This document shows, in pieces, positions 32,078-38,050 of a DNA stretch of 40,399 nucleotides. Each line of letters begins with the position of its first letter. Position 1 is the stretch's first letter. Origin of the DNA: a virus; the IMG/VR virus record IMGVR_UViG_3300036870_000049, positions 1 to 40,399 of that record; one strand, given 5' to 3'. The position numbers and the translations under genes were made by a program. The notes under the pieces are model-generated. The model saw only the letters and a list, made by a program, of their open reading frames with translations, made no database searches and was not told the origin of the DNA.

Positions 32078-32416
32078 CTAGTCATCATGCGCCACCACCT
32101 GGCGCGAAGCAGCGCCATGCGCCTCCTCAGCGTTCGCATCCCCTGGCCCCGCGCGTTTCGCCCGCAGCAGGTGCAACTCGCGTCTGAGCCACGCCTCCTC
32201 CAGGTCCATGCTTTCGTCATCGAGCCCGGCCATGCGCAGCATCGCGGTGGCGATCGCGCGCGAACGCCCCATCAATCGAGCCAGGACCATCGGATTTGGC
32301 ATCGTTTCGCCACGGCGGTAGCGGGCCGCCGTCGCTTCCGAACATCCGCCAGCCTCCGCGACTTCCTTCGCGGAGCCGTAATCCTTGATCGCGGCGATCA
32401 ATGTTGCGCTGTTCAT
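32078..32416 (-). CDS. HTH transcription regulator (CII-like position)
   Basis: 112 residues from the ATG at 32416. An ATG at 32449 is an alternative, and neither has a strong ribosome binding site. Residues 3-35 (ATLIAAIKDYGSAKEVAEAG, GCSEATAARYRRGETMPNP) are a helix-turn-helix; a helical second part follows (DLEEAWLRRELHLLRAKR). It is the second gene after the Cro-like repressor, the place of CII-type activators or secondary repressors in lambdoid-type switches. DNA binding is well supported; its targets are unknown. Confidence 0.75.
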   Translation of the reverse strand: MNSATLIAAIKDYGSAKEVAEAGGCSEATAARYRRGETMPNPMVLARLMGRSRAIATAMLRMAGLDDESMDLEEAWLRRELHLLRAKRAGPGDANAEEAHGAASRQVVAHDD

Positions 32417-32561
32417 GGCGCATTTTCGTGGTGTTGGCGTAGCAGCCATGAAGCCGGTTCCATGCCAGTGTGCGGGGCATGGGCACGGCGGCATGGTGCC
32501 GCGATGGAGTGAGCCCGCGCGGGAACGCGGGTGACGTGTAACTCAGGACGGACGCGCCCCG

Positions 32562-32795
32562 TCATTCCGCGGCCTCGACGAGAGGCTTGGGGGATGGCGG
32601 GGTGGCATCCCACAGGTCCGGTCGTATGTCCCTCGCCGGAATGCCCGTCAGCGCCTCAAGCCTATGGATGTGCCGCGCCGGAACGCGGGTCCATTGCGTC
32701 ACCGCGGACGGCACGACGCCGAGGTGTTCAGCCACCTTCGTCGGCCCTCCGGCCGCCTCCAAGACTCGCACTAGCGCAGCATCATAATTGGGCAT
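32562..32795 (-). CDS. Cro/YdaS-like repressor
   Basis: 77 residues from the ATG at 32795. LVRVLEAAGGPTKVAEHLGV followed by VPSAVTQWTRVPARHIHRLE is a Cro/YdaS-type helix-turn-helix, with the short 'xxAVTQWxxVPAxr' recognition segment typical of this family. It is divergent from the XRE repressor, with two operator copies between them. The promoter (32802-32830) has its -10 end exactly 6 nt from ATG and no ribosome binding site, suggesting a leaderless mRNA. As Cro, it would favour the lytic path by blocking the opposing repressor. Confidence 0.85.
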   Translation of the reverse strand: MPNYDAALVRVLEAAGGPTKVAEHLGVVPSAVTQWTRVPARHIHRLEALTGIPARDIRPDLWDATPPSPKPLVEAAE

Positions 32796-32801
32796 GGGTT
32801 G

Positions 32802-32830
32802 AATTTTGCAGACTTCCTGCACTGAGTCAA
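32802..32830 (-). promoter_or_regulatory. Leftward early promoter with operator O1 in its spacer
   Basis: On the minus strand: -35 TTGACT (32825-32830), 17-bp spacer, -10 AAAATT (32802-32807), then 6 nt to ATG. The operator TGCAGGAAGTCTGCA (32807-32821) fills the spacer. A GANTC site (32824-32828) overlaps the -35 box. It should drive the Cro-like gene and the whole early-left operon. Confidence 0.75.
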
Positions 32831-32846
32831 CCCTATGACCTTCTGC

Positions 32847-32876
32847 ATGGCAGGAAACCTGCATAAAGCCGATTAT
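32847..32876 (+). promoter_or_regulatory. Promoter of the XRE repressor with operator O2
   Basis: -35 ATGGCA (32847-32852), 18-bp spacer, -10 GATTAT (32871-32876), then 6 nt to ATG. Operator O2, GGCAGGAAACCTGCA, lies at 32849-32863 over the -35 and spacer. A perfect 13-bp palindrome GCCGAT-T-ATCGGC (32868-32880) covers the -10 and may be a second protein's site. Confidence 0.6.
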
Positions 32877-32882
32877 CGGCCT

Positions 32883-33308
32883 ATGTCAGAGACGCTTCAC
32901 AAGACACAGGTCGGTAGACGACTCCGTGATGCAATCAAGGTTCTTGGTATTTCTCAGACAGAGGTCGGGAAAGACCTCGGTGCCTCCCCGAGCAAAATTG
33001 GCAATTGGATACGCGGGGATCATTACCCGTCCGAATGGTTCGTTAAACAGTTCTGCGACCGTTACGGTATTACGACCGAATGGATTTATCGCGGAATTGT
33101 AACCGGCATGGCGAAACGGTTGGCAGACCCACTGTGGAACATGGAACTGTCTGCTTCAGCGAAAGATGATCCCGCGCCGGAACCTCCACAGCGGTTAACT
33201 CCACGGAAGGAACGCTCTCCTCCGCGCCCTACGCCGGGGGGAAGCGTCGCGGCAAGTGACGCGTGCGAAGTCGCCAACGTCGTCCGATGGCCGGGGGTGC
33301 CGGCGTAA
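32883..33308 (+). CDS. XRE-family phage repressor (CI-like, no peptidase domain)
   Basis: 141 residues from the ATG at 32883. Residues 6-60 (KTQVGRRLRDAIKVLGISQT, EVGKDLGASPSKIGNWIRGD, YPSEWFVKQFCDRYGITTEW) are an XRE helix-turn-helix with the typical tail. The C-terminal 70 residues are Pro-rich and lack the Ser/Lys peptidase domain of LexA/CI, so induction by RecA-style self-cleavage is not expected. It is divergent from the Cro-like gene. It is the best candidate for binding the four TGCAGGAAANCTGCA sites. The -10 hexamer ends 6 nt before ATG without a ribosome binding site. Confidence 0.85.
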   Translation: MSETLHKTQVGRRLRDAIKVLGISQTEVGKDLGASPSKIGNWIRGDHYPSEWFVKQFCDRYGITTEWIYRGIVTGMAKRLADPLWNMELSASAKDDPAPEPPQRLTPRKERSPPRPTPGGSVAASDACEVANVVRWPGVPA

Positions 33309-33326
33309 GCGGATCAGCGCGCGGCG

Positions 33327-33695
33327 TTAGTACGAGCTGCCGCTATCATAAGATGATGATGACGCGCCGCTGTCGTAGCTGCAGCTCCCGCTATCGTAGG
33401 ATGGTGACGGACCTGGGTCGTAGGACGATGGGGGACTGGGGTCCGGGCAGATAGTGCCGCCGCTGTCGGTCGGCATGTTCTGAGCCGTTGGGGCACAGAT
33501 GCTCGTATCAACCGTCGGGTGCGGATCGCGGGGTGGGCTCAGATTCATTAAGTTGAGCGGGCTTAACGGACTGAGCGGATGCAATGGACTGAGGATATTC
33601 ATCGGGTCGAGTGGATCATTGGTCGGACCCGGCCCGCCCGTCGCTGACTGCCGCCGGCGCGCTCGGCGCCTCGCCCACCATTCCGCGAAGGTCAT
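33327..33695 (-). CDS. Low-complexity Ser/Pro/Tyr-rich protein
   Basis: 122 residues; the ATG overlaps the previous stop (ATGA). N-terminus MTFAEWWARRRARRRQSATG is basic. A Pro/Leu repeat (SPLHPLSPLSPLNLMNLSPP) and Ser/Tyr repeats (YDSGSCSYDSGASSSSYDSG) follow. The YDSG tail looks like that of some phage/prophage surface or secreted small proteins. It is third in a minus-strand cassette with two small membrane proteins between the immunity genes and early-right operon. No function recognised. Confidence 0.6.
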   Translation of the reverse strand: MTFAEWWARRRARRRQSATGGPGPTNDPLDPMNILSPLHPLSPLSPLNLMNLSPPRDPHPTVDTSICAPTAQNMPTDSGGTICPDPSPPSSYDPGPSPSYDSGSCSYDSGASSSSYDSGSSY

Positions 33696-33811
33696 TGGCG
33701 CTGGGCCATATCCACCTTGCGCCGCAGCGACCAAAGCAGCCACACCCACGCTGGAACCATTAGCGCGAGGCCGGCCAGGGGAACGACCAGCCAATATGTC
33801 GCGAAGTCCAT
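33692..33811 (-). CDS. 39-residue single-pass membrane peptide
   Basis: Too short for a usual gene finder. ATG at 33811, one base after the preceding gene's stop (TGAAATG), with AGGAT about 6 nt upstream. TYWLVVPLAGLALMVPAWVW followed by LLWSL is one membrane helix, followed by basic RRK and a short tail. The stop overlaps the next ATG. The tight arrangement of three genes supports it. A membrane-targeted accessory role is inferred. Confidence 0.65.
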   Translation of the reverse strand: MDFATYWLVVPLAGLALMVPAWVWLLWSLRRKVDMAQRQ

Positions 33812-33812
33812 T

Positions 33813-34022
33813 TCAGATCCTTTCAAGCCAGACCTGTGCGTAGATAATCAGGCAAACGCCCAGAGCGATCCATGCCGCGACGTGGATGAGATCCGCAACA
33901 GTGCCGTTGACCGTGGGGACGATAACCCCGGCAAGGATGGCACCGACGCCGAGATTGTTGAAGGCTGTCGCCAACAGCTTGGTTCGTTCGGTACGGATCA
34001 GGTGGGGTACGCCGCCGCTCAT
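33813..34022 (-). CDS. Small membrane protein, two TM helices
   Basis: 69 residues. TM1 about 17-38 (LATAFNNLGVGAILAGVIVP) and TM2 about 46-66 (IHVAAWIALGVCLIIYAQVW). The LATAFNNLGVGAI(L)AG segment occurs in small membrane proteins of alphaproteobacteria, of unknown function. -10 hexamer TATGAT (34029-34034) ends 6 nt before ATG on the minus strand, without a ribosome binding site. First gene of a three-gene cassette that may be expressed from the prophage. Confidence 0.75.
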   Translation of the reverse strand: MSGGVPHLIRTERTKLLATAFNNLGVGAILAGVIVPTVNGTVADLIHVAAWIALGVCLIIYAQVWLERI

Positions 34023-34028
34023 GCCCGC

Positions 34029-34034
34029 ATCATA
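34029..34034 (-). promoter_or_regulatory. Candidate -10 box (TATGAT) for the membrane-protein cassette
   Basis: TATGAT on the minus strand ends exactly 6 nt upstream of ATG, so transcription would begin at or next to the start codon. The best -35 spacing gives only a weak TGCTTT. Tandem ACCTGC repeats lie just upstream and may be a protein site. Confidence 0.45.
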
Positions 34035-34085
34035 GCAGGTGCAGGTAACCTAAAGCACGCACCATCCAGCCGCTCAACCAATTAT

Positions 34086-34100
34086 TTCAGGAAATCTGCA
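34086..34100. promoter_or_regulatory. Operator O3
   Basis: TTCAGGAAATCTGCA differs from the consensus TGCAGGAAANCTGCA at one position. Its centre is 31 bp (three helical turns) from O4, so a repressor could bind both on one DNA face. Confidence 0.75.
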
Positions 34101-34108
34101 TTATTGGG

Positions 34109-34137
34109 TTGACGATTGCAGGAAAGCTGCATACACT
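34109..34137 (+). promoter_or_regulatory. Rightward early promoter with operator O4 in its spacer
   Basis: -35 TTGACG (34109-34114), 17-bp spacer, -10 TACACT (34132-34137). The perfect operator TGCAGGAAAGCTGCA (34117-34131) occupies the spacer. It drives the recombination/integration operon starting at 34170. Confidence 0.8.
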
Positions 34138-34169
34138 CCCTCCCATCGAAACCCGATGCGAGGACCCCG

Positions 34170-34376
34170 ATGCCCACCACCTACGCCGACGCGGCCACGC
34201 TTGACCGCATGACATCGCGACTGCGCGACATCCGCGCCGAACTGGCCGGAACCCGCCTGCCGGTGCCCGCCGCCGAGGACCGCCTCGACCATTCCGACGA
34301 TCTGCTGGCGATCGTCATCAGCCAGTTGAGCCGCGCCGCGAACGACCTCCACGAGGCGACGGCGGAGGCCGCGTGA
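34170..34376 (+). CDS. Small early-right protein
   Basis: 68 residues; GAGGA 5 nt before ATG. Helical with MTSRLRDIRAELAGTRLPVP and DHSDDLLAIVISQLSRAAND. First gene of the operator-controlled rightward operon, about 33 nt after the -10 box. Overlaps the next gene by one base. Unknown function. Confidence 0.75.
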   Translation: MPTTYADAATLDRMTSRLRDIRAELAGTRLPVPAAEDRLDHSDDLLAIVISQLSRAANDLHEATAEAA

Positions 34377-34561
34377 TGGACCCCCGGCACGAGCGCGCGA
34401 TCGCGCGGTTCATGGAGCTTTACGGCCCGGTTTATTCGGCCTGGCTCGACGCGCAACCGCGCCTGCCGCGCACCGAATGGGTCGCGCCGGGGATGCTGAA
34501 CGACAACACGGTCATTCAGGCCGACGAGCCGGCCAACGACAACCACAAAGAGGCAGCGTGA
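34376..34561 (+). CDS. Small early-right protein
   Basis: 61 residues from the ATG at 34376; a GTG one codon earlier is possible. HERAIARFMELYGPVYSAWL and VIQADEPANDNHKEAA. The acidic C-terminus reading EPANDNH is common in small alphaproteobacterial phage proteins. It is adjacent to the exonuclease, so an accessory recombination role is possible. Confidence 0.7.
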   Translation: MDPRHERAIARFMELYGPVYSAWLDAQPRLPRTEWVAPGMLNDNTVIQADEPANDNHKEAA

Positions 34562-34562
34562 C

Positions 34563-35237
34563 ATGAAAATCATCGATTGTGCACAAGGCAGCGAGGCGTG
34601 GCTGGCCGCGCGGCTCGGAAAGCCGACAGCGTCCGAGTTCCACCGGGTCATCACCGCGGTAAAAGGCGATCTCTCGAAGTCCGCCGGCAAATACGCCCAC
34701 GCGTTGGTCGCGGAGACATTGCTCGGCCGGCCTCTGGAGAAGCCGCCCGGCACACCGTGGGCCATGGTGCGCGGCAAGGAATTGGAGCCGCTCGCCCTCG
34801 CGCAATACGCCAACGACAACAAAGTTGAGCTGCGTCGCGTTGGCTTCGTAACGACGGACGACGGCCGCGTCGGTTGCTCGCCGGATGCTCTGATCGTTGG
34901 CGCGCGCGGCGGCGTCGAAGTTAAATGCGTACTCGACGACAATCATGTCGGCATCTGGGCCGAAGGGCCGGGCGATGACTACAAGCAGCAGGTCCAGGCT
35001 GGGCTCGCCATCGCCGAGTTGGATTTCTGGGACCTCTACGCGTGGCACCCTGAGTTGCCGCCCGTAACAATCCGGACGTACCGCGACGAACCATATATCG
35101 CGAAGATGAATACCGCGCTGCTCGACTTTCTTCAGATGCGTGACACGCTGCTCGCGAGGGCACATGCCGCCGGTTGGAAGGCACGGCAGCGCGTGATCCC
35201 GCCCGCGACATTCAGTGCGATCAAAGCCGCCGCGTAA
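34563..35237 (+). CDS. YqaJ-type viral exonuclease (lambda-exo family)
   Basis: 224 residues. GSEAWLAARLGKPTASEF at 9-26 is the family start; RGKELEPLALAQY gives Glu73/75; GCSPDALI gives Asp108; GGVEVKC gives Glu119 and Lys121, completing the PD-(D/E)XK site; DDYKQQVQAGLAI and WDLYAWHPELPPV follow in the normal order. The enzyme digests 5' strands of duplex DNA to leave 3' single strands for annealing, and serves recombination-dependent replication. The downstream gene may be its annealing or ssDNA-binding partner. Confidence 0.92.
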   Translation: MKIIDCAQGSEAWLAARLGKPTASEFHRVITAVKGDLSKSAGKYAHALVAETLLGRPLEKPPGTPWAMVRGKELEPLALAQYANDNKVELRRVGFVTTDDGRVGCSPDALIVGARGGVEVKCVLDDNHVGIWAEGPGDDYKQQVQAGLAIAELDFWDLYAWHPELPPVTIRTYRDEPYIAKMNTALLDFLQMRDTLLARAHAAGWKARQRVIPPATFSAIKAAA

Positions 35238-35270
35238 CGATCAACCACGCATCAACACGGGATAGAAACA

Positions 35271-35933
35271 ATGCCACTCGGTTTATCGGCCTACCATTCA
35301 ACCGGTGTTTTCGCACCACGGATTGAGTTCAACGCGAAGTCCGGCCGCGTAACGTCCGTGGAGCGGACGGTGGACGGCAACGGCATCATCAAAGTCGATG
35401 TGACCATGCAACAACCGATGGTCGCCTGGGACATCGGCTCGCTCGAAGTAGGCTGGGCGAATTTTCAGTCCGGCATGTCGCCGTCGCTTATCATGGTTCC
35501 GTTCGGCCAGCCCATGCCGGCGCGGCCCGATCGGGATCATAAGGCCGGTTTCCGCTCGAAGGTCTGGAACGGCAGCACGGACACCGCGCGAGAGTTCAGC
35601 GCGACGGCGGGCGTGACCGTGGGCGCGATCGAGGCACTGTGGGATCTGGTGAGCGCCGCCCCCGAGGCCGCGACCGGTAAAATCCCGGTGATCCGGTTCG
35701 CGAACGTCACGCCCGTAACCACGGGCCGGGGCACGAATTACGCGCCGGTGTTCGAGCTGGTGCAATGGATCGAGCGTGACGAGCGCGTGTTCGGCCCGCG
35801 CACGGTCGCCGCACCCGGCCAGCCGGCGATCGTCCCGGCAGCCCCGGTCGCGGCGAACATCAACCAGCCGGTCGCCGCTGCTTTCGCACCGCCCGTGACT
35901 CCGCCGTTGGCCGCATGGCCGGCCGCCGCCTGA
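35271..35933 (+). CDS. Probable recombination partner / ssDNA-binding-like protein
   Basis: 220 residues. The middle has GIIKVDVTMQQPMVAWDIGS, GWANFQSGMSPSLIMVPFGQ, and KIPVIRFANVTPVTTGRG, followed by YAPVFELVQWIERDE, a beta-rich OB-like pattern. The C-terminus is Ala/Pro-rich as in SSB-type tails. Immediately after a YqaJ exonuclease one expects an annealing or ssDNA-binding protein. I do not recognise RecT/Red-beta motifs, so this remains an inference. Confidence 0.6.
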   Translation: MPLGLSAYHSTGVFAPRIEFNAKSGRVTSVERTVDGNGIIKVDVTMQQPMVAWDIGSLEVGWANFQSGMSPSLIMVPFGQPMPARPDRDHKAGFRSKVWNGSTDTAREFSATAGVTVGAIEALWDLVSAAPEAATGKIPVIRFANVTPVTTGRGTNYAPVFELVQWIERDERVFGPRTVAAPGQPAIVPAAPVAANINQPVAAAFAPPVTPPLAAWPAAA

Positions 35934-35964
35934 TCATCCATCTTCACACAAAGGCTCAAACCCA

Positions 35965-36219
35965 ATGTCCGATACGATCCCCGTTCAACATGAGTCCGCC
36001 GTCGCCGTCCTGCGCGAGATGGAAGGCGAAGTCGCCACCAAAATCCAAAGTCTCACGGACGAGTTGCGGCTCGCCAACGCGCAGCAGGACACGCTGCTCA
36101 ACGCGATCTCGAAGCTCACCCGTAAGCCGCGCGTCCGGAAAGTGGTACCCCCGGCGGAGGCCTCGACGATATTCGCGCTTCCCGCCAACGACGCGGCGGG
36201 TGAAACGGAGGCGGCGTGA
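35965..36219 (+). CDS. Small coiled-coil protein
   Basis: 84 residues. AVAVLREMEGEVATKIQSLT, DELRLANAQQDTLLNAISKL form a coiled coil at about 12-50, then a basic KPRVRK and an acidic-Ala tail. It overlaps the excisionase-like gene as GTGA. Possibly a DNA-binding accessory; not assigned. Confidence 0.65.
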   Translation: MSDTIPVQHESAVAVLREMEGEVATKIQSLTDELRLANAQQDTLLNAISKLTRKPRVRKVVPPAEASTIFALPANDAAGETEAA

Positions 36220-36575
36220 CGGACCTGACTCGTGCGCAGGTGGCCGAGGCAATGGGTGTGTCCGAACGCACCCTGCGGCGCCTCTTGCCTAAAATCCCCG
36301 ACCTGCGTTGCAATCGCGTCGGCCGCAAAATCACCTTCTCGCCGCAGGACGTAGCCCTCATTCAGGAAGCCGTGCGATGCCCCTACACTACCGCAAGCGC
36401 GGCGAAGTCTGGCACGCGCGTGGCCGTGTCCGCGTCGGGACGCAAACCGTCATCGTCGGGGAGTTCAGCACAGGAGCGCGTGCGCGAATTGACGCGGAAG
36501 CGATCGGAGCGGCCAGGGAAGCCGAGATCCGGGGTGATATTCTTGATGGCGCGGCGGGACGAGCCCGGCGACTGA
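36216..36575 (+). CDS. Excisionase-like HTH protein
   Basis: 119 residues from a GTG at 36216. The N-terminal 50 residues (TRAQVAEAMGVSERTLRRLL, PKIPDLRCNRVGRKITFSPQ, DVALIQEA) form a MerR/Xis-type winged helix. It is adjacent to the integrase as expected for Xis, which bends attachment-site DNA and promotes excision. The last 66 codons lie over the integrase 5' end in another frame (199 bp overlap) and are low-complexity Ser/Arg-rich, so the functional part is probably the first 55 residues. Confidence 0.75.
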   Translation: MTDLTRAQVAEAMGVSERTLRRLLPKIPDLRCNRVGRKITFSPQDVALIQEAVRCPYTTASAAKSGTRVAVSASGRKPSSSGSSAQERVRELTRKRSERPGKPRSGVIFLMARRDEPGD

Positions 36576-37423
36576 CGATCGGCGATTGCCTTGAGGCATA
36601 CCTGTCCCGGCCCGGCGGCGTGAAATCCTACGACGTCGCCCGCGTCGCTGAGTTCAACGAGATTCTCGGCCATCGTCCGGTGACCGAGGCCCTCGCGGGC
36701 TGGCGATCCTGGCTTGGGGCGCGCGGGGGCAGGCAGAGGCCATCGAGCGTCAACCGCTGGCGCGCGATCCTCCAGGCCGCCCTTAATCACGGTTGCGCGG
36801 CGCATGAAGTGCCAGCGCCCAGGCTGCCCGGCATCAGAGGATCATCGGGAGAGGAGCGGGCGATCTACCTGCCGGACGACCAGCGCCAGCGGTTGCTCGC
36901 GGCCTACAACCCGCACGCCGCGGGCCCGGTGCTGCTACTCGCGTACCAGGGACTGCGCACCCAGGAGGCCCTCCAGCTCGACTGGCGATGGGTCGATTTC
37001 ACCCGCCAGACAATCCACCTGATCGCGTCCGAGACGAAAGCCGGGAAAGGCCGCACCGTCACGATGCACCCGCGGGTCGATGCGCTGTTGTTCGGCCTTT
37101 GGTCCGCCGCCAACGAGCCGGCGATCGGCCGCGTCTTCCTGAGTGCGCGCGGACGCCCCTATGCTGACACCAGGGGCCGCGGCGACCGTCAACAAGGCGG
37201 CAACCCATTGGCGCGCGCGCACGCCACGGCGTGTGCCATGGCCGAGGTGACAGGTTTCCGTGTGCATGACTGGCGCCACGATTGGGCTACGCGGATGGTG
37301 TGGGCGGGCACCGATCTGCCGACGCTGATGCGCATTGGCGGATGGGCCAGCCTGCGGATGGTGCAACGCTACGCGACGACGTCCGCCGATCGGATGGCCG
37401 AGGCGATCAGGAGGCTGGCGTGA
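36377..37423 (+). CDS. int: Integrase, tyrosine recombinase
   Basis: 348 residues. The ATG at 36377 fits the usual N-terminus (YRKRGEVWHARGRVRVG), a phage-integrase arm-binding-like start. Catalytic residues: Arg194 (YQGLRTQEALQLDW), Lys221/224 (TKAGKGR), His297-x-x-Arg300 (VHDWRHDWATRMV) and Tyr332 (MVQRYA). The second box has Trp323 (IGGWASLRM) in place of His, a common variant. It catalyses site-specific recombination with the host tRNA-Val(GAC). The stop lies next to the first arm-type repeat of attP. Confidence 0.93.
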   Translation: MPLHYRKRGEVWHARGRVRVGTQTVIVGEFSTGARARIDAEAIGAAREAEIRGDILDGAAGRARRLTIGDCLEAYLSRPGGVKSYDVARVAEFNEILGHRPVTEALAGWRSWLGARGGRQRPSSVNRWRAILQAALNHGCAAHEVPAPRLPGIRGSSGEERAIYLPDDQRQRLLAAYNPHAAGPVLLLAYQGLRTQEALQLDWRWVDFTRQTIHLIASETKAGKGRTVTMHPRVDALLFGLWSAANEPAIGRVFLSARGRPYADTRGRGDRQQGGNPLARAHATACAMAEVTGFRVHDWRHDWATRMVWAGTDLPTLMRIGGWASLRMVQRYATTSADRMAEAIRRLA

Positions 37424-37424
37424 C

Positions 37425-37441
37425 TGCCCAACCGGTGCCCA
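37425..37441. promoter_or_regulatory. Arm-type integrase site, left copy
   Basis: TGCCCAACCGGTGCCCA: two TGCCCA boxes 11 bp apart. It matches the copy at 37632-37648 at 15 of 17 positions. It lies 84 bp before the tRNA core, as expected for integrase arm binding. Confidence 0.7.
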
Positions 37442-37524
37442 GTTTTTCGCGAAATCGAGGGATAAGCGCGCCGGATTTGACTGTCTGGATATGTCCGCGA
37501 ATGTCCGGATTTGGCCTGGAAAAC

Positions 37525-37569
37525 TGGTGGGCGCAACAGGGATTGAACCTGTGACCCCTACCGTGTCAA
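37525..37569 (-). other. attP core: 3' half of tRNA-Val(GAC)
   Basis: On the minus strand it reads anticodon loop TTGACAC (37569-37563), stem GGTAG, variable GGGTC, T arm ACAGG-TTCAATC-CCTGT, acceptor strand TGCGCCC, discriminator A and CCA (37527-37525). Upstream of the anticodon loop the match ends, since the 5' stem strand would need to be CTACC and is not. So it is not a complete tRNA gene. It is the segment that restores the 3' end of the host tRNA on integration. The crossover must lie within it. Confidence 0.88.
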
Positions 37570-37631
37570 CGCGGGTTTCATGAGTGAAGCTTTTAGAAGC
37601 TACCTTGATCTTTCACTGGGCCACCGTCGAT

Positions 37632-37648
37632 TGCCCAAATGGTGCCCA
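37632..37648. promoter_or_regulatory. Arm-type integrase site, right copy
   Basis: TGCCCAAATGGTGCCCA, same orientation as the left copy, 63 bp beyond the tRNA core. Arm sites on both sides of the core, with phage genes beyond, indicate intact attP and not attL or attR. The rest of 37424-37752 has no gene. Confidence 0.7.
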
Positions 37649-37752
37649 ATTATGCACGACATATGCACCGCCTCGATACCGACAATGCACGATGCGGATT
37701 AACCGGCGCCGCTCCTCGCGCGCATAAGCGGCGGCAAAATGGGATTATCGAG

Positions 37753-38034
37753 ATGCACATTCTGATCGGGTTGGCGATGGCCGCCGCCCTGCTTTATTTC
37801 TGGCTGCTCGGCCATTGGTTCGCCCGCGTGCTGGTGTTTCTGCTGCTTGGCGCGGCGCTCGGAGTGGGCGGGATGGTGATCGGCATGCGGAACGATCCCG
37901 TCGGCGGTTTTCTGCTCGGCGCCCTTGGCATCGTCGCCGCATGGTTCTCTGCTGGCATCCCGATCTATTACTGGCGCTACCGGCTCGGGTATCCCAGCAA
38001 ACTTCGGGAATACATTGAATTTGAACGGCCTTGA
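37753..38034 (+). CDS. Small multi-pass membrane protein next to attP
   Basis: 93 residues. Hydrophobic helices about 2-20 (ILIGLAMAAALLYFWLLG), 23-43 (ARVLVFLLLGAALGVGGMVI) and 50-72 (GGFLLGALGIVAAWFSAGIP), then a basic tail with YRLGYPSKLREYIEFERP. Size and helices would suit a holin, but it is transcribed opposite to the late genes and lies next to attP, where lysogenic-conversion genes sit. It is thus more likely a prophage-expressed moron. The ribosome binding site is weak. Confidence 0.65.
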   Translation: MHILIGLAMAAALLYFWLLGHWFARVLVFLLLGAALGVGGMVIGMRNDPVGGFLLGALGIVAAWFSAGIPIYYWRYRLGYPSKLREYIEFERP

Positions 38035-38050
38035 TGGATGCCATCCTGGC

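Noticed and set aside
37525-37620. A complete tRNA gene next to the integrase
   Set aside because: Only the part from anticodon loop to CCA matches; the 5' half, D arm and the 5' anticodon-stem strand are missing, so it is an attachment core.
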